A DNA stretch of 64,000 nt from assembly GCF_007747655.1 (NCBI RefSeq), contig NZ_CP036274.1, positions 2,232,001 to 2,296,000 of the forward strand, written 5' to 3'. The first letter of the stretch is position 1. Every line of letters starts with the position of its first letter. Made by a program: the position numbers and the translations under genes. This stretch comes from Anatilimnocola aggregata. Lineage in GTDB: Bacteria > Planctomycetota > Planctomycetia > Pirellulales > Pirellulaceae. Below are positions 19,428 through 26,826 of this stretch, piece after piece. Below the pieces are notes generated by a model that worked only from the letters and a program-made list of their open reading frames with translations, was not told the origin of the DNA and did not search any database.

Positions 19428-20105
19428 ATGAAGATTGACAACACAAAACTTCGTTTTGGCAACTACCGCTCTCCACCTTTCAGGTATGGCGAAAGGGTCG
19501 ACTGCCTCGCCCGCGGCGAAGTCACCATTTGGGGGCAATCTGACGGACGTATTCCCTGGCCGATTGGAAAGAAGGTTTCAGCACTTTCATTAGTTCTTTT
19601 CGGTGACCTGGCGAAAGCAGTTCGACGCGAGGCGGCTGTTGCCGTTCGCTATTGGTGGGGAGTAGGAAATCGGACTGTATGGATTTGGCGAAGAGCACTC
19701 GGCGTCACGCAGACTGAAGGTGATCGCAACTTAAGACAAGAGTACATGACGCCGAAGCACAATCGTCGGATGACAGCTGCAGCTACCGCAGTTGCTGATG
19801 CACCGGAACGCCGTCAGAAAATCGCGAAATCAAGGCGTGGCAAGCCATGTCCGCCAGAAGTTATTGCGAAACTACGGAAAGCTAATAAAGGCAAGAAAAT
19901 GTCGCATGCCGTGAGAACGAAAATGTCAGAAGTTCACAAGCTTCGAGGTACACATCCGCCAGCAGCAGGAGTGCCGTGGACTGCAGAAGAAATTGAGTTG
20001 CTGCGCACACTGCGCCCGTCCGAGGTAGCAAATCGCACTCATCGCACAATGACGGCGGTTTACGCAGCACGACGAAAATTCGGTTTGGTGCGCAAAACCG
20101 ACTGA
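19428..20105 (+). CDS. NUMOD3/Myb-like DNA-binding protein
   Basis: A 225-residue basic protein. The first half carries GEVTIWGQSDGRIPWPIGKK, then VRYWWGVGNRTVWIWRRALGV, a Trp-rich segment that looks like a DNA-binding unit. The middle has NUMOD3-type repeats (RRQKIAKSRRGKPCPPEVIAKL and KGKKMSHAVRTKMSEVHKLRG), a motif known from homing endonucleases. The C-terminus (PWTAEEIELLRTL...NRTHRTMTAVYAARRKFGL) resembles a SANT/Myb helix-turn-helix. No HNH or GIY-YIG catalytic motif is visible, so it may be a domesticated, nuclease-free homing-type protein. It lies upstream of a Ser/Thr kinase gene on the same strand. Confidence 0.65.
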   Translation: MKIDNTKLRFGNYRSPPFRYGERVDCLARGEVTIWGQSDGRIPWPIGKKVSALSLVLFGDLAKAVRREAAVAVRYWWGVGNRTVWIWRRALGVTQTEGDRNLRQEYMTPKHNRRMTAAATAVADAPERRQKIAKSRRGKPCPPEVIAKLRKANKGKKMSHAVRTKMSEVHKLRGTHPPAAGVPWTAEEIELLRTLRPSEVANRTHRTMTAVYAARRKFGLVRKTD

Positions 20106-20186
20106 AGCCAACACATCGATCGGCATTTCAATGTCGTATCGCCGAATCGCCTGGTAATAGACTGGCCCAACTCGTTCGGAGCCGAC

Positions 20187-21968
20187 ATGACAAGCATAAT
20201 TGCGACTTCCAACGAGGATTTTTGCGGCTCGCCTGCGACGCCTCAGCAAGAAAACCCAACGGTTGACTTTGATTCTCGCAACTTCCCCTCGGCAGGCGAG
20301 CTTGCAATTGACTTTGAAGCTGTGCATACCGAAAGCCTAATCGGTGGCAAGTATGCGTTGTGTGAGAGAATCGGAGAGGGCGGTATGGGTACCGTCTGGC
20401 TGGCCGAACAGCAGATGCCAATTCAGAGAAAAGTAGCGATCAAATTCTTGCGGCCCGATAGACTGTCGGCCCCTGTTATTGCTCGCTTCGCGACCGAATA
20501 TCAGGCGCTCGCACACATGAACCACCCGCACATCGCAAGAGTGTTCGATGGCGGTAGTACGGCAAATGGTCTACCGTATTTGGTCATGGAGTTCCTCCCT
20601 GGATTGTCACTAATAGCACATTGTGATGAACATCGTTGCCCCATCAAACAACGACTAAGACTCTTCGCCAAAGTCTGTTCAGCAGTCGAGCATGCCCATC
20701 AGAGAGGCATCATCCACCGAGACTTAAAGCCCTCCAACATCCTCGTGGCTGTGGACAATTGCATTCCCATTCCCAAAGTGATCGACTTTGGCTTGGCCAA
20801 GCCCTTACCTTGGTCGGAATGCGCCGCGGGGGAATCCGGACAAACGGTTCCAGGTGTTGCGGTCGGCACGCCCGCTTACATGGCTCCAGAGCAAATCATT
20901 GCGGGCACCCAAGTCGTAGACACGCGAGTCGATGTTTACGCTTTGGGTGTCATCCTCTACGAACTTGTGACAGGCACGCTACCATTCGAATTCGAGACTC
21001 GCGGCGATGGTTGGCTCGAAGCATATCGGAGGATTCTGCAGGAAGATCCCGATCGGCCAAGCCGACGGCTAAAAACGCTCAGAAACGGGGCACTGACTGC
21101 CAGCAACCGTCAAATTGAATTAGCTGGGCTCCAGAGAATTACACGCGGCGACCTTGATTGGATCATCCTGCATTCGCTGCAAAAACAGCCCGAACAGCGG
21201 TACGAAAGCGTTGCGAGTTTGCGACTCGACATTGAACGGTTTCTCAGCAACCGCCCCACTGAAGCCCACCCACCATCGCATATTTACAACATTGGAAAAT
21301 TCATAAAACGGCATTCACTGGCAGTTGGCAGTGTCTGCGTGGTTATGCTGGCAATATGCCTTGGGCTGATTGGCACAACCTGGGGCTTTCTGCGTGCTTG
21401 CAAGGCGGAAAGTGAAACCCGTGCCGTCTTGACTGCGGAGTCAGAAGCAAAGGATCAGGCACGGCGCGCACTAGCGGCGTTAGCTGAGACTATCATTGAG
21501 TCCTCCCGAATCGACGGCTCGCGTGGTCATTCGCAAGAAGAGCCCGACTTACTTCGCCAGGCAATAAGTCTCCACGACGCGGCCGCAACTCGCGCATCAT
21601 CGCAAATACATAACCGCTTGCGGCAGCTTCCTACTCCTGACCGAAAGGACGGACCGAAGGAAGAGAAACTCATCCAGGTTGTCGTCGTGCTTGAACACTT
21701 AGTTACAGAGCACCCCAGTAGCTTACACAGATCCGTTTTAACGAAAGTGCGGGCAAGGCTGGCCAGCACACTTGAAGACGTGGGACGACTGGGTGACGCC
21801 GAAGCGGAGTATCGAAAATGCATCATTGCACTTCAACAACTCCGCATTGAGGAACCGAGTGCTCCAGCGCACCGCCTACAAGAAGCTGAAACTTCTGAAC
21901 GACTTCACCAATTGGTAGCCAAACGCCACACGATCGAAGGGAAGCGGCATGACTCGTGGGTTCGCTGA
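20187..21968 (+). CDS. Membrane Ser/Thr protein kinase (PknB-type)
   Basis: A 593-residue Hanks-type kinase. The Gly loop is IGEGGMGTVWLAE (about residue 57), with the Lys in VAIKFLRP. The catalytic loop is HRDLKPSNIL (about 179), the Mg site is DFGLAKPLP, and the activation segment ends GTPAYMAPEQI. After the kinase domain (to about 345) comes one membrane helix (about 374-400), then an alpha-helical region (about 400-580) that looks TPR-like. The kinase lies on the cytoplasmic side. GGAG 7 bp before ATG supports the start. No sigma factor or phosphatase gene is adjacent. Confidence 0.9.
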   Translation: MTSIIATSNEDFCGSPATPQQENPTVDFDSRNFPSAGELAIDFEAVHTESLIGGKYALCERIGEGGMGTVWLAEQQMPIQRKVAIKFLRPDRLSAPVIARFATEYQALAHMNHPHIARVFDGGSTANGLPYLVMEFLPGLSLIAHCDEHRCPIKQRLRLFAKVCSAVEHAHQRGIIHRDLKPSNILVAVDNCIPIPKVIDFGLAKPLPWSECAAGESGQTVPGVAVGTPAYMAPEQIIAGTQVVDTRVDVYALGVILYELVTGTLPFEFETRGDGWLEAYRRILQEDPDRPSRRLKTLRNGALTASNRQIELAGLQRITRGDLDWIILHSLQKQPEQRYESVASLRLDIERFLSNRPTEAHPPSHIYNIGKFIKRHSLAVGSVCVVMLAICLGLIGTTWGFLRACKAESETRAVLTAESEAKDQARRALAALAETIIESSRIDGSRGHSQEEPDLLRQAISLHDAAATRASSQIHNRLRQLPTPDRKDGPKEEKLIQVVVVLEHLVTEHPSSLHRSVLTKVRARLASTLEDVGRLGDAEAEYRKCIIALQQLRIEEPSAPAHRLQEAETSERLHQLVAKRHTIEGKRHDSWVR

Positions 21969-22143
21969 CGATTGTCTTGAAAAATCGAAACTAAACGACG
22001 AAACATACGACTTCTAACCTTCGCCCAACTCTCTAATTTGGTGACTTCAAATTCACGGAGATCAGCAAGTGCGGGAGATTTGACCGCCCGCACTTTGTCG
22101 AAAACGAATTGCAAGGCGGAATCGCTGGAGCAACTTTGCGGGC

Positions 22144-22440
22144 TTAGAATCCAATTCGCACTCCGAAATTGCTACCGCGGAGGTACACGCCGTTCTGCTG
22201 ATATTGATTGGGGTAACCCCCGTATCCGTAACCTCCACTGTAAGTTGGGTAGTTACCGCCGTGGTTGTGCTGACCGCCATGATTCTGGTTGCCATGTATA
22301 TTGTGGCCGTGCCCACTTTTGTGACCATGGCCGCCATAATGGCCACCGTATCCGCCGCCAGCAGCCACAGCCGAAGTGGTAAACAGGCCACCGACTGAGA
22401 GGGCAGTGATAGCAAACAGGGTGCAGAGGAGACTTTTCAT
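22144..22440 (-). CDS. Gly/His/Tyr-rich small secreted protein
   Basis: A 98-residue protein with a signal peptide (residues 1-26, ending AVAA). The mature chain is almost entirely Gly, His, Tyr and Asn (GGGYGGHYGGHGHKSGHGH and similar), and the C-terminus reads NQYQQNGVYLRGSNFGVRIGF. The repeats suggest a disordered metal-binding or surface protein. ATG at 22440 gives the signal peptide its proper N-terminus; an earlier in-frame start would add 19 residues. The family was not recognised. Confidence 0.65.
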   Translation of the reverse strand: MKSLLCTLFAITALSVGGLFTTSAVAAGGGYGGHYGGHGHKSGHGHNIHGNQNHGGQHNHGGNYPTYSGGYGYGGYPNQYQQNGVYLRGSNFGVRIGF

Positions 22441-22735
22441 CGCAGATGTTCCTAAAACAGTGAGAACCATTTGATTTGCAAGAGCGAAGTGCTCCAAGGC
22501 AACGGATCACTAATAAAGCAGAGTGTGTGCCAGAAATCTTGGTTTTGCAGCAACCTGCTGCTGCTTCGAGACTTGCGTGATCCCACTTTTACGCGACCTG
22601 CAACAGACCGCCAATATCTGCCATCACATTGACGACAGACGGTTGTCGCTTTGATTGGAACGACATTCACGGAGGGGGTCCGGCTAATTAAGCCTGCAAC
22701 TTGAACATTACGGAATCGTAAGCTATGCTTCCAAC

Positions 22736-23020
22736 ATGACGCGGTACACATCAGCTGGGATTGTCACATTTTGCCTGGGAATTCCGGCCCTATACGCACT
22801 CTCAGCTGGTCCTGTGGTGTACTTGAAGGCATCCGACCGGCTATTTCTGGACAATCAAGGTTTTGAGACGATTTACTATCCGTTGGTTGTCGCGGAACAC
22901 CACATTCCGCCCTTCGGTGATTTGATGCACCGATACATCGAATTGTGGAATTGCGATCACGATCAAGAATTGACGCCAACAGACCTCGGGGCCGAGAGCT
23001 CTGAACAATCCGCCAGCTAG
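22736..23020 (+). CDS. Small protein with N-terminal membrane segment
   Basis: A 94-residue protein. Residues 8-30 (IVTFCLGIPALYALSAGPVVYL) form a membrane anchor or signal, followed by a short domain with HHIPPFGDLMHRYIELWN and an acidic tail. No SD is obvious. The composition and anchor look coding, but I cannot name a family. Confidence 0.5.
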   Translation: MTRYTSAGIVTFCLGIPALYALSAGPVVYLKASDRLFLDNQGFETIYYPLVVAEHHIPPFGDLMHRYIELWNCDHDQELTPTDLGAESSEQSAS

Positions 23021-23215
23021 ATGGCAATCATTTTTGGTGGGAGTTTGCCACCAACGATGCGGCGAATTGCTCCCGCTCGTACCATCTCATGCATTTCAAA
23101 GGGCGTTTTGCACTGGGGAACGTTTACGGTGCGGCCTAATTCCACTGATGTGAGAATAGTCCTGATAGCTACCTCTGAACGTGTCAACGGTGTGCGCTTC
23201 GTTGGCAGTCGGATT

Positions 23216-23224
23216 TGCTAGAAT
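23216..23224 (+). promoter_or_regulatory. Extended -10 promoter of the candidate ncRNA
   Basis: TGC followed by TAGAAT, a good extended -10. No good -35 hexamer lies at 17 bp. The predicted transcription start, about 7 bp downstream, falls at about 23231, at the first base of the closing helix of the folded domain. Confidence 0.45.
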
Positions 23225-23230
23225 GCGGTG

Positions 23231-23475
23231 GTCCGGTGAAGCGGAGTCAGGCTCTGCGGGGACGCAACCTGGCGAGGAATAGCCGACGGTGCGCCGAAGC
23301 GCACGCACCCCTGGGCGACCAGTTCGTTCAGGGGTCGCTTTGTTTCCCACCCTTCGGACACCGGAGCCATGCCTCCAAAAATCCCGAGGGCGTAGCCCTC
23401 GCACCGTGTTACCAGGTCGGGATACCTAAGAAAAAGGCAGGCCGGGCCGCCCCGAAGGGCGGCCCGATTATTTCT
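23231..23475 (+). ncRNA. Candidate structured non-coding RNA, family not recognised
   Basis: A 7-bp long-range helix (23232-23238 with 23359-23365) closes a domain holding several stems. They are 23240-23245 with 23251-23256 (one G-U), 23289-23294 with 23299-23304 (CGAA loop), and 23307-23313 with 23329-23335. Outside the domain are a hairpin at 23385-23401 and a strong terminator-like hairpin at 23443-23466. A promoter ends just before the first helix. No + strand gene follows for over 3 kb, so a free RNA is more likely than a riboswitch. I compared it from memory with tmRNA, SRP RNA, RNase P, 6S and common riboswitches and found no match. Confidence 0.45.
23443..23473 (+). terminator. GC-rich hairpin, likely terminator
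   Basis: A perfect 10-bp stem (23443-23452 with 23457-23466) with a CGAA loop, followed by ATTATTT. The T-run is interrupted, but the stem is very stable. It would end the candidate ncRNA. Confidence 0.5.
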
Positions 23476-23973
23476 CGATTTGGTCTGTTTGCTGATTGGT
23501 TGATACAGCCCTTCGATGAAAGGCATGCAGCGGGGCAGGGCAATTCGGCATTTACCTCTTCGAGCTCGCAGCTCAGCCGGGTGGGCCGCGGGGTGGCCAG
23601 TTAAAAAGCCGGGCTCAAGGCCCATAGATATGCGCGGCCAGCCCCCGAGATGAACAGCCCGCCAACATGCAACCAGTAAATTGAACTTCGACGACTCATC
23701 TCGGACCCGAGTTCCGGCAATCGCCAGTAAACCGCGCCGAGACGTGAATCGCAACTCGCGGCATCCAGTGGATTGCCGCCTCATACACGTTCATACCAGT
23801 TAAAAAAGAGAAGGAGCGCGGAGGCCTTCGCCCCGTTGCCACTCCGCTAAGAAGCATCAGATCACTTTGGCCGGCCGGATTGAACGTAGCTGTGAGTTAC
23901 CGTGCTGCCCGCCATCACTTGGCCACCAATTTGGAATCGGCGTAATTTGTGACAGCAGGCAGCGCAAATTCGC

Positions 23974-24192
23974 TCAGCCAGCATTTCTTCGTCCGCGTGC
24001 TCGCTGCTGTTGACACCGGGATTCATCGACTAGATCACGCTTTTCCAAGGAGTTGAAGAACGACAGCAGGTAATACAAGGAAACGACCGCTCCTAGCAAT
24101 CCCCACCAGCCAACAGCCGCGGCCGCAAGTAGCGTTGCGGCGGCGATGACGATCGCTACCTGGCCAAAATGACGGGCACCGTCAAAAGGCAT
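23974..24192 (-). CDS. Small membrane protein of the mobile element
   Basis: A 72-residue protein with a hydrophobic core that could form two helices (about residues 12-45: VAIVIAAATLLAAAAVGWW and LLGAVVSLYYLLSF). A charged, basic tail follows. It begins 4 bp after the stop of the microprotein gene at 24197-24319, so the two are probably one transcript. It appears to be the last gene of the - strand series. The function is unknown. Confidence 0.5.
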   Translation of the reverse strand: MPFDGARHFGQVAIVIAAATLLAAAAVGWWGLLGAVVSLYYLLSFFNSLEKRDLVDESRCQQQRARGRRNAG

Positions 24193-24196
24193 GTGA

Positions 24197-24319
24197 TCAC
24201 CGTCTTCGTGGCACGAGTGACCGGATAATCTGCGCCAGTGTTTTCAAGATCCCCTCCAGGCAGTCCTCCAGCCACTGGAGCTGCGGAACCGGCTGTTTTT
24301 TCAGTCGCTTGCGGTGCAT
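24197..24319 (-). CDS. Basic microprotein, 40 residues
   Basis: A 40-residue ORF: MHRKRLKKQP at the start, an amphipathic helix LEDCLEGILKTLAQIIRSL, and the end VPRRR. CGGAG lies 5-6 bp before ATG. It runs in a different frame from a longer ORF (24156-24440) that lacks an SD and starts at TTG. I prefer the short frame for its SD and its tight fit between neighbours. The function is unknown; the charge pattern suggests nucleic-acid or membrane contact. Confidence 0.45.
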   Translation of the reverse strand: MHRKRLKKQPVPQLQWLEDCLEGILKTLAQIIRSLVPRRR

Positions 24320-24445
24320 AAAATCTCCGTTCATCCAAGTGAAAAAGGAAAAAGACTCGCGCCATGATCCGCGGGACCAACTCCAGCACGGAGCGACCGG
24401 CGGCGAACTCGATGCGAGGAGCGCGAATACGGTTGGACAACTTTC

Positions 24446-25891
24446 TTAAGCCACGTCTTGCAGCTGCTTGATTGACTCCATGGCGCGCTTCAAAGACTTG
24501 CGGCTTCGCTTTTCGGTTTTGATCGTGCGGATCAGTTCGTTCACGGCCGCGAGCGTCGTTCGCAGTTGGCTACGAATTGAGATTGCGCAGTCCGTGGCCG
24601 AAGGCGTTTGCTTCGTTGCAGACGCTGGACTCAAACGAGCAGCCCGCTGCTTCGTCGCCGGTTGCGAATGTTCTGCGGTTGCGGACTGGGGTGGCGGCAA
24701 ATCAACCGTGGACGAAATCTGCTTGAGTGGCGACTCCCTGCGCCGCGCAACTGACGGTGCGTCATTGCGAGTGCTAAAGGGCGACTCGATTCTGAGGGAG
24801 TCCTCGCTTGACTTCAGTGCCTCTTTGGGATCAAGCAACATCCACACGAACGTGCGACTCGCGTCGCTGGCGATCGCCGGTGAAGCGGTATCCGGAAAAT
24901 GTATATCCGAAAAACCCATCGCCGCGGCTCGCGCCAGGAACTTCCGATCTGTGCAAATGCGGACGTCATCTCCCTGCTTGCTGGAATTTCGCAAGAACAT
25001 CTCCGCCGGTCGGGGCGTGCTGGGAGAAGCCGCTCGCAAAATAACCTTTCCATTCAGATCGACGGTTAGTTCGCGATGCGTTTCACCGTTTGGAAGTCGG
25101 TGCAGATTGTCCACCATAAATTTGGCATCCGCGGATGCCAGCTTGAGCGTCGCCGTGCTGTAGTGCGTGGATGGTATCGAGCGGTCAATGTCGGGGAACC
25201 GGCCTTCCGTTAACACACTCAGCCAGTAGGTCCAGGGGCCGATTTGAAACACTACCCTTTCATCGGTCTTGCCGACGAGAACTGGCTGATCGTGAGGCAG
25301 TTCTTTGCTCGCAAAGAACTTCGTGTGCTCCAACAGCAATTCTTCAGCGAAGCCGAATGTGAAGCCCGATTGCTTCAGCAACTGCCGGCCATCGGTAGCT
25401 GCGATAATTCCATCGCTGCCACGAATTTGGATACTCGCGAGCGCATATCGTTTGCTTTCGACATCCGTCGTTTCATAAGCGTCACGCAGGGCGAGGAGCA
25501 ACTCGGCTGAATTTTCGACGAACTGAGTGGGCAGGGCGGGAAAAGACTGCGCATCCGAAGCTGGTTCCGGGGCATCGTACTCCAGGTCTTGGAAGACGCC
25601 TTTTTCTTGCCAACTGGCGCCGAGCACGCCCGCCCGACGGCAATTCAAAAACACCGGTTCTGCTTTCGAGCCCTGGACATCGTCGAGGACGCTGAGCGGA
25701 ACAAACAAGAGCTCAGAGTCTTGCGGCCGAGGATCATGGAATTGAAGGGCCTGATTGGTTCCCTGTACTTCCACAAACAGACCAGCATCGCCGGTGCGAA
25801 ATGTCAGCACAATTTGCGCGGCCTGGCGAGGGAGAGTCCTCTTCACAATCGAGCGGATGGTCTTGGCTAACAATCGAGTAATCTGAATCAA
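24446..25891 (-). CDS. Divergent DnaN-like sliding-clamp protein
   Basis: A protein of about 481 residues. Residues 150-170 (KRYALASIQIRGSDGIIAATDGRQLL) match the beta-clamp stretch that ends ATDGHRLA in DnaN. The segment FQIGPWTYWLSVLTEGRFPDIDRSIP (about 216-240) matches the clamp's -LVDGRFPDYRRVLP. A third domain ending FVWMLLDP near residue 355 matches the clamp C-terminus. So all three clamp domains appear present. An extra, low-complexity Ser/Thr/Pro tail of about 120 residues ends in a short basic helix. TTG at 25891 is chosen because GGGAG lies 8 bp upstream; TTG at 25924 is possible. Its 5' end is duplicated at 31027-31209. It could act with the AAA ATPase at 34793 (inference). Confidence 0.7.
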   Translation of the reverse strand: MIQITRLLAKTIRSIVKRTLPRQAAQIVLTFRTGDAGLFVEVQGTNQALQFHDPRPQDSELLFVPLSVLDDVQGSKAEPVFLNCRRAGVLGASWQEKGVFQDLEYDAPEPASDAQSFPALPTQFVENSAELLLALRDAYETTDVESKRYALASIQIRGSDGIIAATDGRQLLKQSGFTFGFAEELLLEHTKFFASKELPHDQPVLVGKTDERVVFQIGPWTYWLSVLTEGRFPDIDRSIPSTHYSTATLKLASADAKFMVDNLHRLPNGETHRELTVDLNGKVILRAASPSTPRPAEMFLRNSSKQGDDVRICTDRKFLARAAAMGFSDIHFPDTASPAIASDASRTFVWMLLDPKEALKSSEDSLRIESPFSTRNDAPSVARRRESPLKQISSTVDLPPPQSATAEHSQPATKQRAARLSPASATKQTPSATDCAISIRSQLRTTLAAVNELIRTIKTEKRSRKSLKRAMESIKQLQDVA

Positions 25892-26311
25892 CGCAAAGTC
25901 TCCCTGGAGAAATGGTGAAGACAAAAAGGGCGGTACCCAAACTGGCTACCATGCGAGGCGATTCGGTGCATCAAGCGAAGGTGTTTAGGCAGCACTGCGC
26001 CCTTGGTCGCGTTCCAGCGCATCCCAATCGACAAAGCTCGGAAACGCATCGTCATCTTGGTCTGGGTTGAATGCTTGGAGCGGCGTAAACACGCTGAAGC
26101 CACGGCGACGGATGGTGCGCAATGATTCTCCCGTGGCATCGGCCACGGCTTCATTCAGTTCAGATTGGGTCACAGACAAACTCCTTGGAAATAAGAACAA
26201 CGAGAAAGGCCTACGGTGTGCGCATGCGCGCACCGCAGGCCGACGATTTTGAAATAAGGGAAGAAAACGCAGATGCTCAGGCGGTCGGCAGCAACCAGTG
26301 CTGAGATAGCT
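25707..26311. repeat. Left copy of a ~600-bp direct repeat
   Basis: This block matches 31027-31624 in the same orientation, at roughly nine in ten bases by eye with small indels. It covers, on the - strand, the last 10 codons of a gene equivalent to 31591-31836, the whole small gene at 25985-26173, and the first part of the clamp gene. Similarity stops abruptly at both ends. The copies bracket a segment of about 4.7 kb carrying the kinase-STAND gene. Confidence 0.85.
25985..26173 (-). CDS. Small HTH-like protein, left copy
   Basis: A 62-residue protein from a GTG start, with an AAGGAG-like site (CAAGGAGTTTGTCT) 7 bp upstream. The N-terminal half (SELNEAVADATGESLRTIRRRGFSV) looks like a single helix-turn-helix. 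The C-terminal half is acidic (FNPDQDDDAFPSFVDWDALERDQ). It is nearly identical to the protein at 31303-31491. The GTG was preferred to an in-frame TTG two codons upstream because of the SD spacing. It may be a small DNA-binding regulator. It lies directly before the clamp gene on the same strand. Confidence 0.65.
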   Translation of the reverse strand: MTQSELNEAVADATGESLRTIRRRGFSVFTPLQAFNPDQDDDAFPSFVDWDALERDQGRSAA

Positions 26312-26826
26312 AAACTGTCCGCTCCCGAAAAGTTCGGACTTGGAACGAGGTAAAAGAGCCGTCCGCATTCAACGTAACTTTTCCGGTTGCTGCAAAATGG
26401 GCGGCAGGAGGTCACCGTCTACATCCGTCATTGGCGAGTACTCCCGTGACATATCGTGCCGCTGAATTCAAAAGTCGGCCTCTAAGGCCGATTCCCCCGG
26501 CGCGATTGCAGCCCAATGGGGTGGAGGCGAATTGCCTACCCAGGTAACTGAATCATGAATTCCTTTCGAGCAATGTTTTGGTGGATCTAACGGCCGCGGG
26601 AACCGCAGCCTAAGAGTTACACAACAAACCCCCAACCCGCGAAAACGGCATGACGGTCTAATAGTCAAGCAACTGAATTTCATCGCCGGAGAATCGAGGC
26701 CGACTCTGCTCTAGGTGCCTTCAAGAGCAACCGGTGAATGCGACCTCGCACGAGGCTGTATTTGCCATAGCCTGCCAGATAGAATCCTCGATGTGTGACA
26801 TTCAGCCGCATCGGACGCAATAAGCG
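26174..26826. other. Region between the left repeat and the kinase-STAND gene
   Basis: The first 140 bp belong to the repeat and include an imperfect hairpin (26208-26241) before the SD of the small HTH-like gene. The rest (about 26312-26826) has no supported gene. A short palindrome around 26472-26488 is visible. The kinase-STAND promoter must lie in this stretch but I cannot place it. Confidence 0.45.

Larger units (their letters stand above)
23021..23973. other. Gene-free stretch holding a candidate ncRNA
   Basis: No convincing protein gene lies here. ORFs at 23215-23604 (+) and 23218-23784 (-) run through the structured region and have no SD or family signal. The notable content is the promoter, folded domain and terminator described at 23216-23475. 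The remainder (about 23480-23970) shows nothing that I can support. Confidence 0.5.

Noticed and set aside
23250-23290. GGGACGCAA resembling part of a c-di-GMP (GEMM) riboswitch
   Set aside because: The required GGCAAACC part and the paired tetraloop/receptor are absent, and no gene follows.
23215-23784. Overlapping ORFs on both strands across the folded region
   Set aside because: They run through the hairpins, have no SD and no recognisable domains; the RNA structure explains the region better.
24156-24440. 94-codon ORF in another frame over the basic microprotein
   Set aside because: TTG start without SD; the 40-codon frame has an SD and fits its neighbours better.
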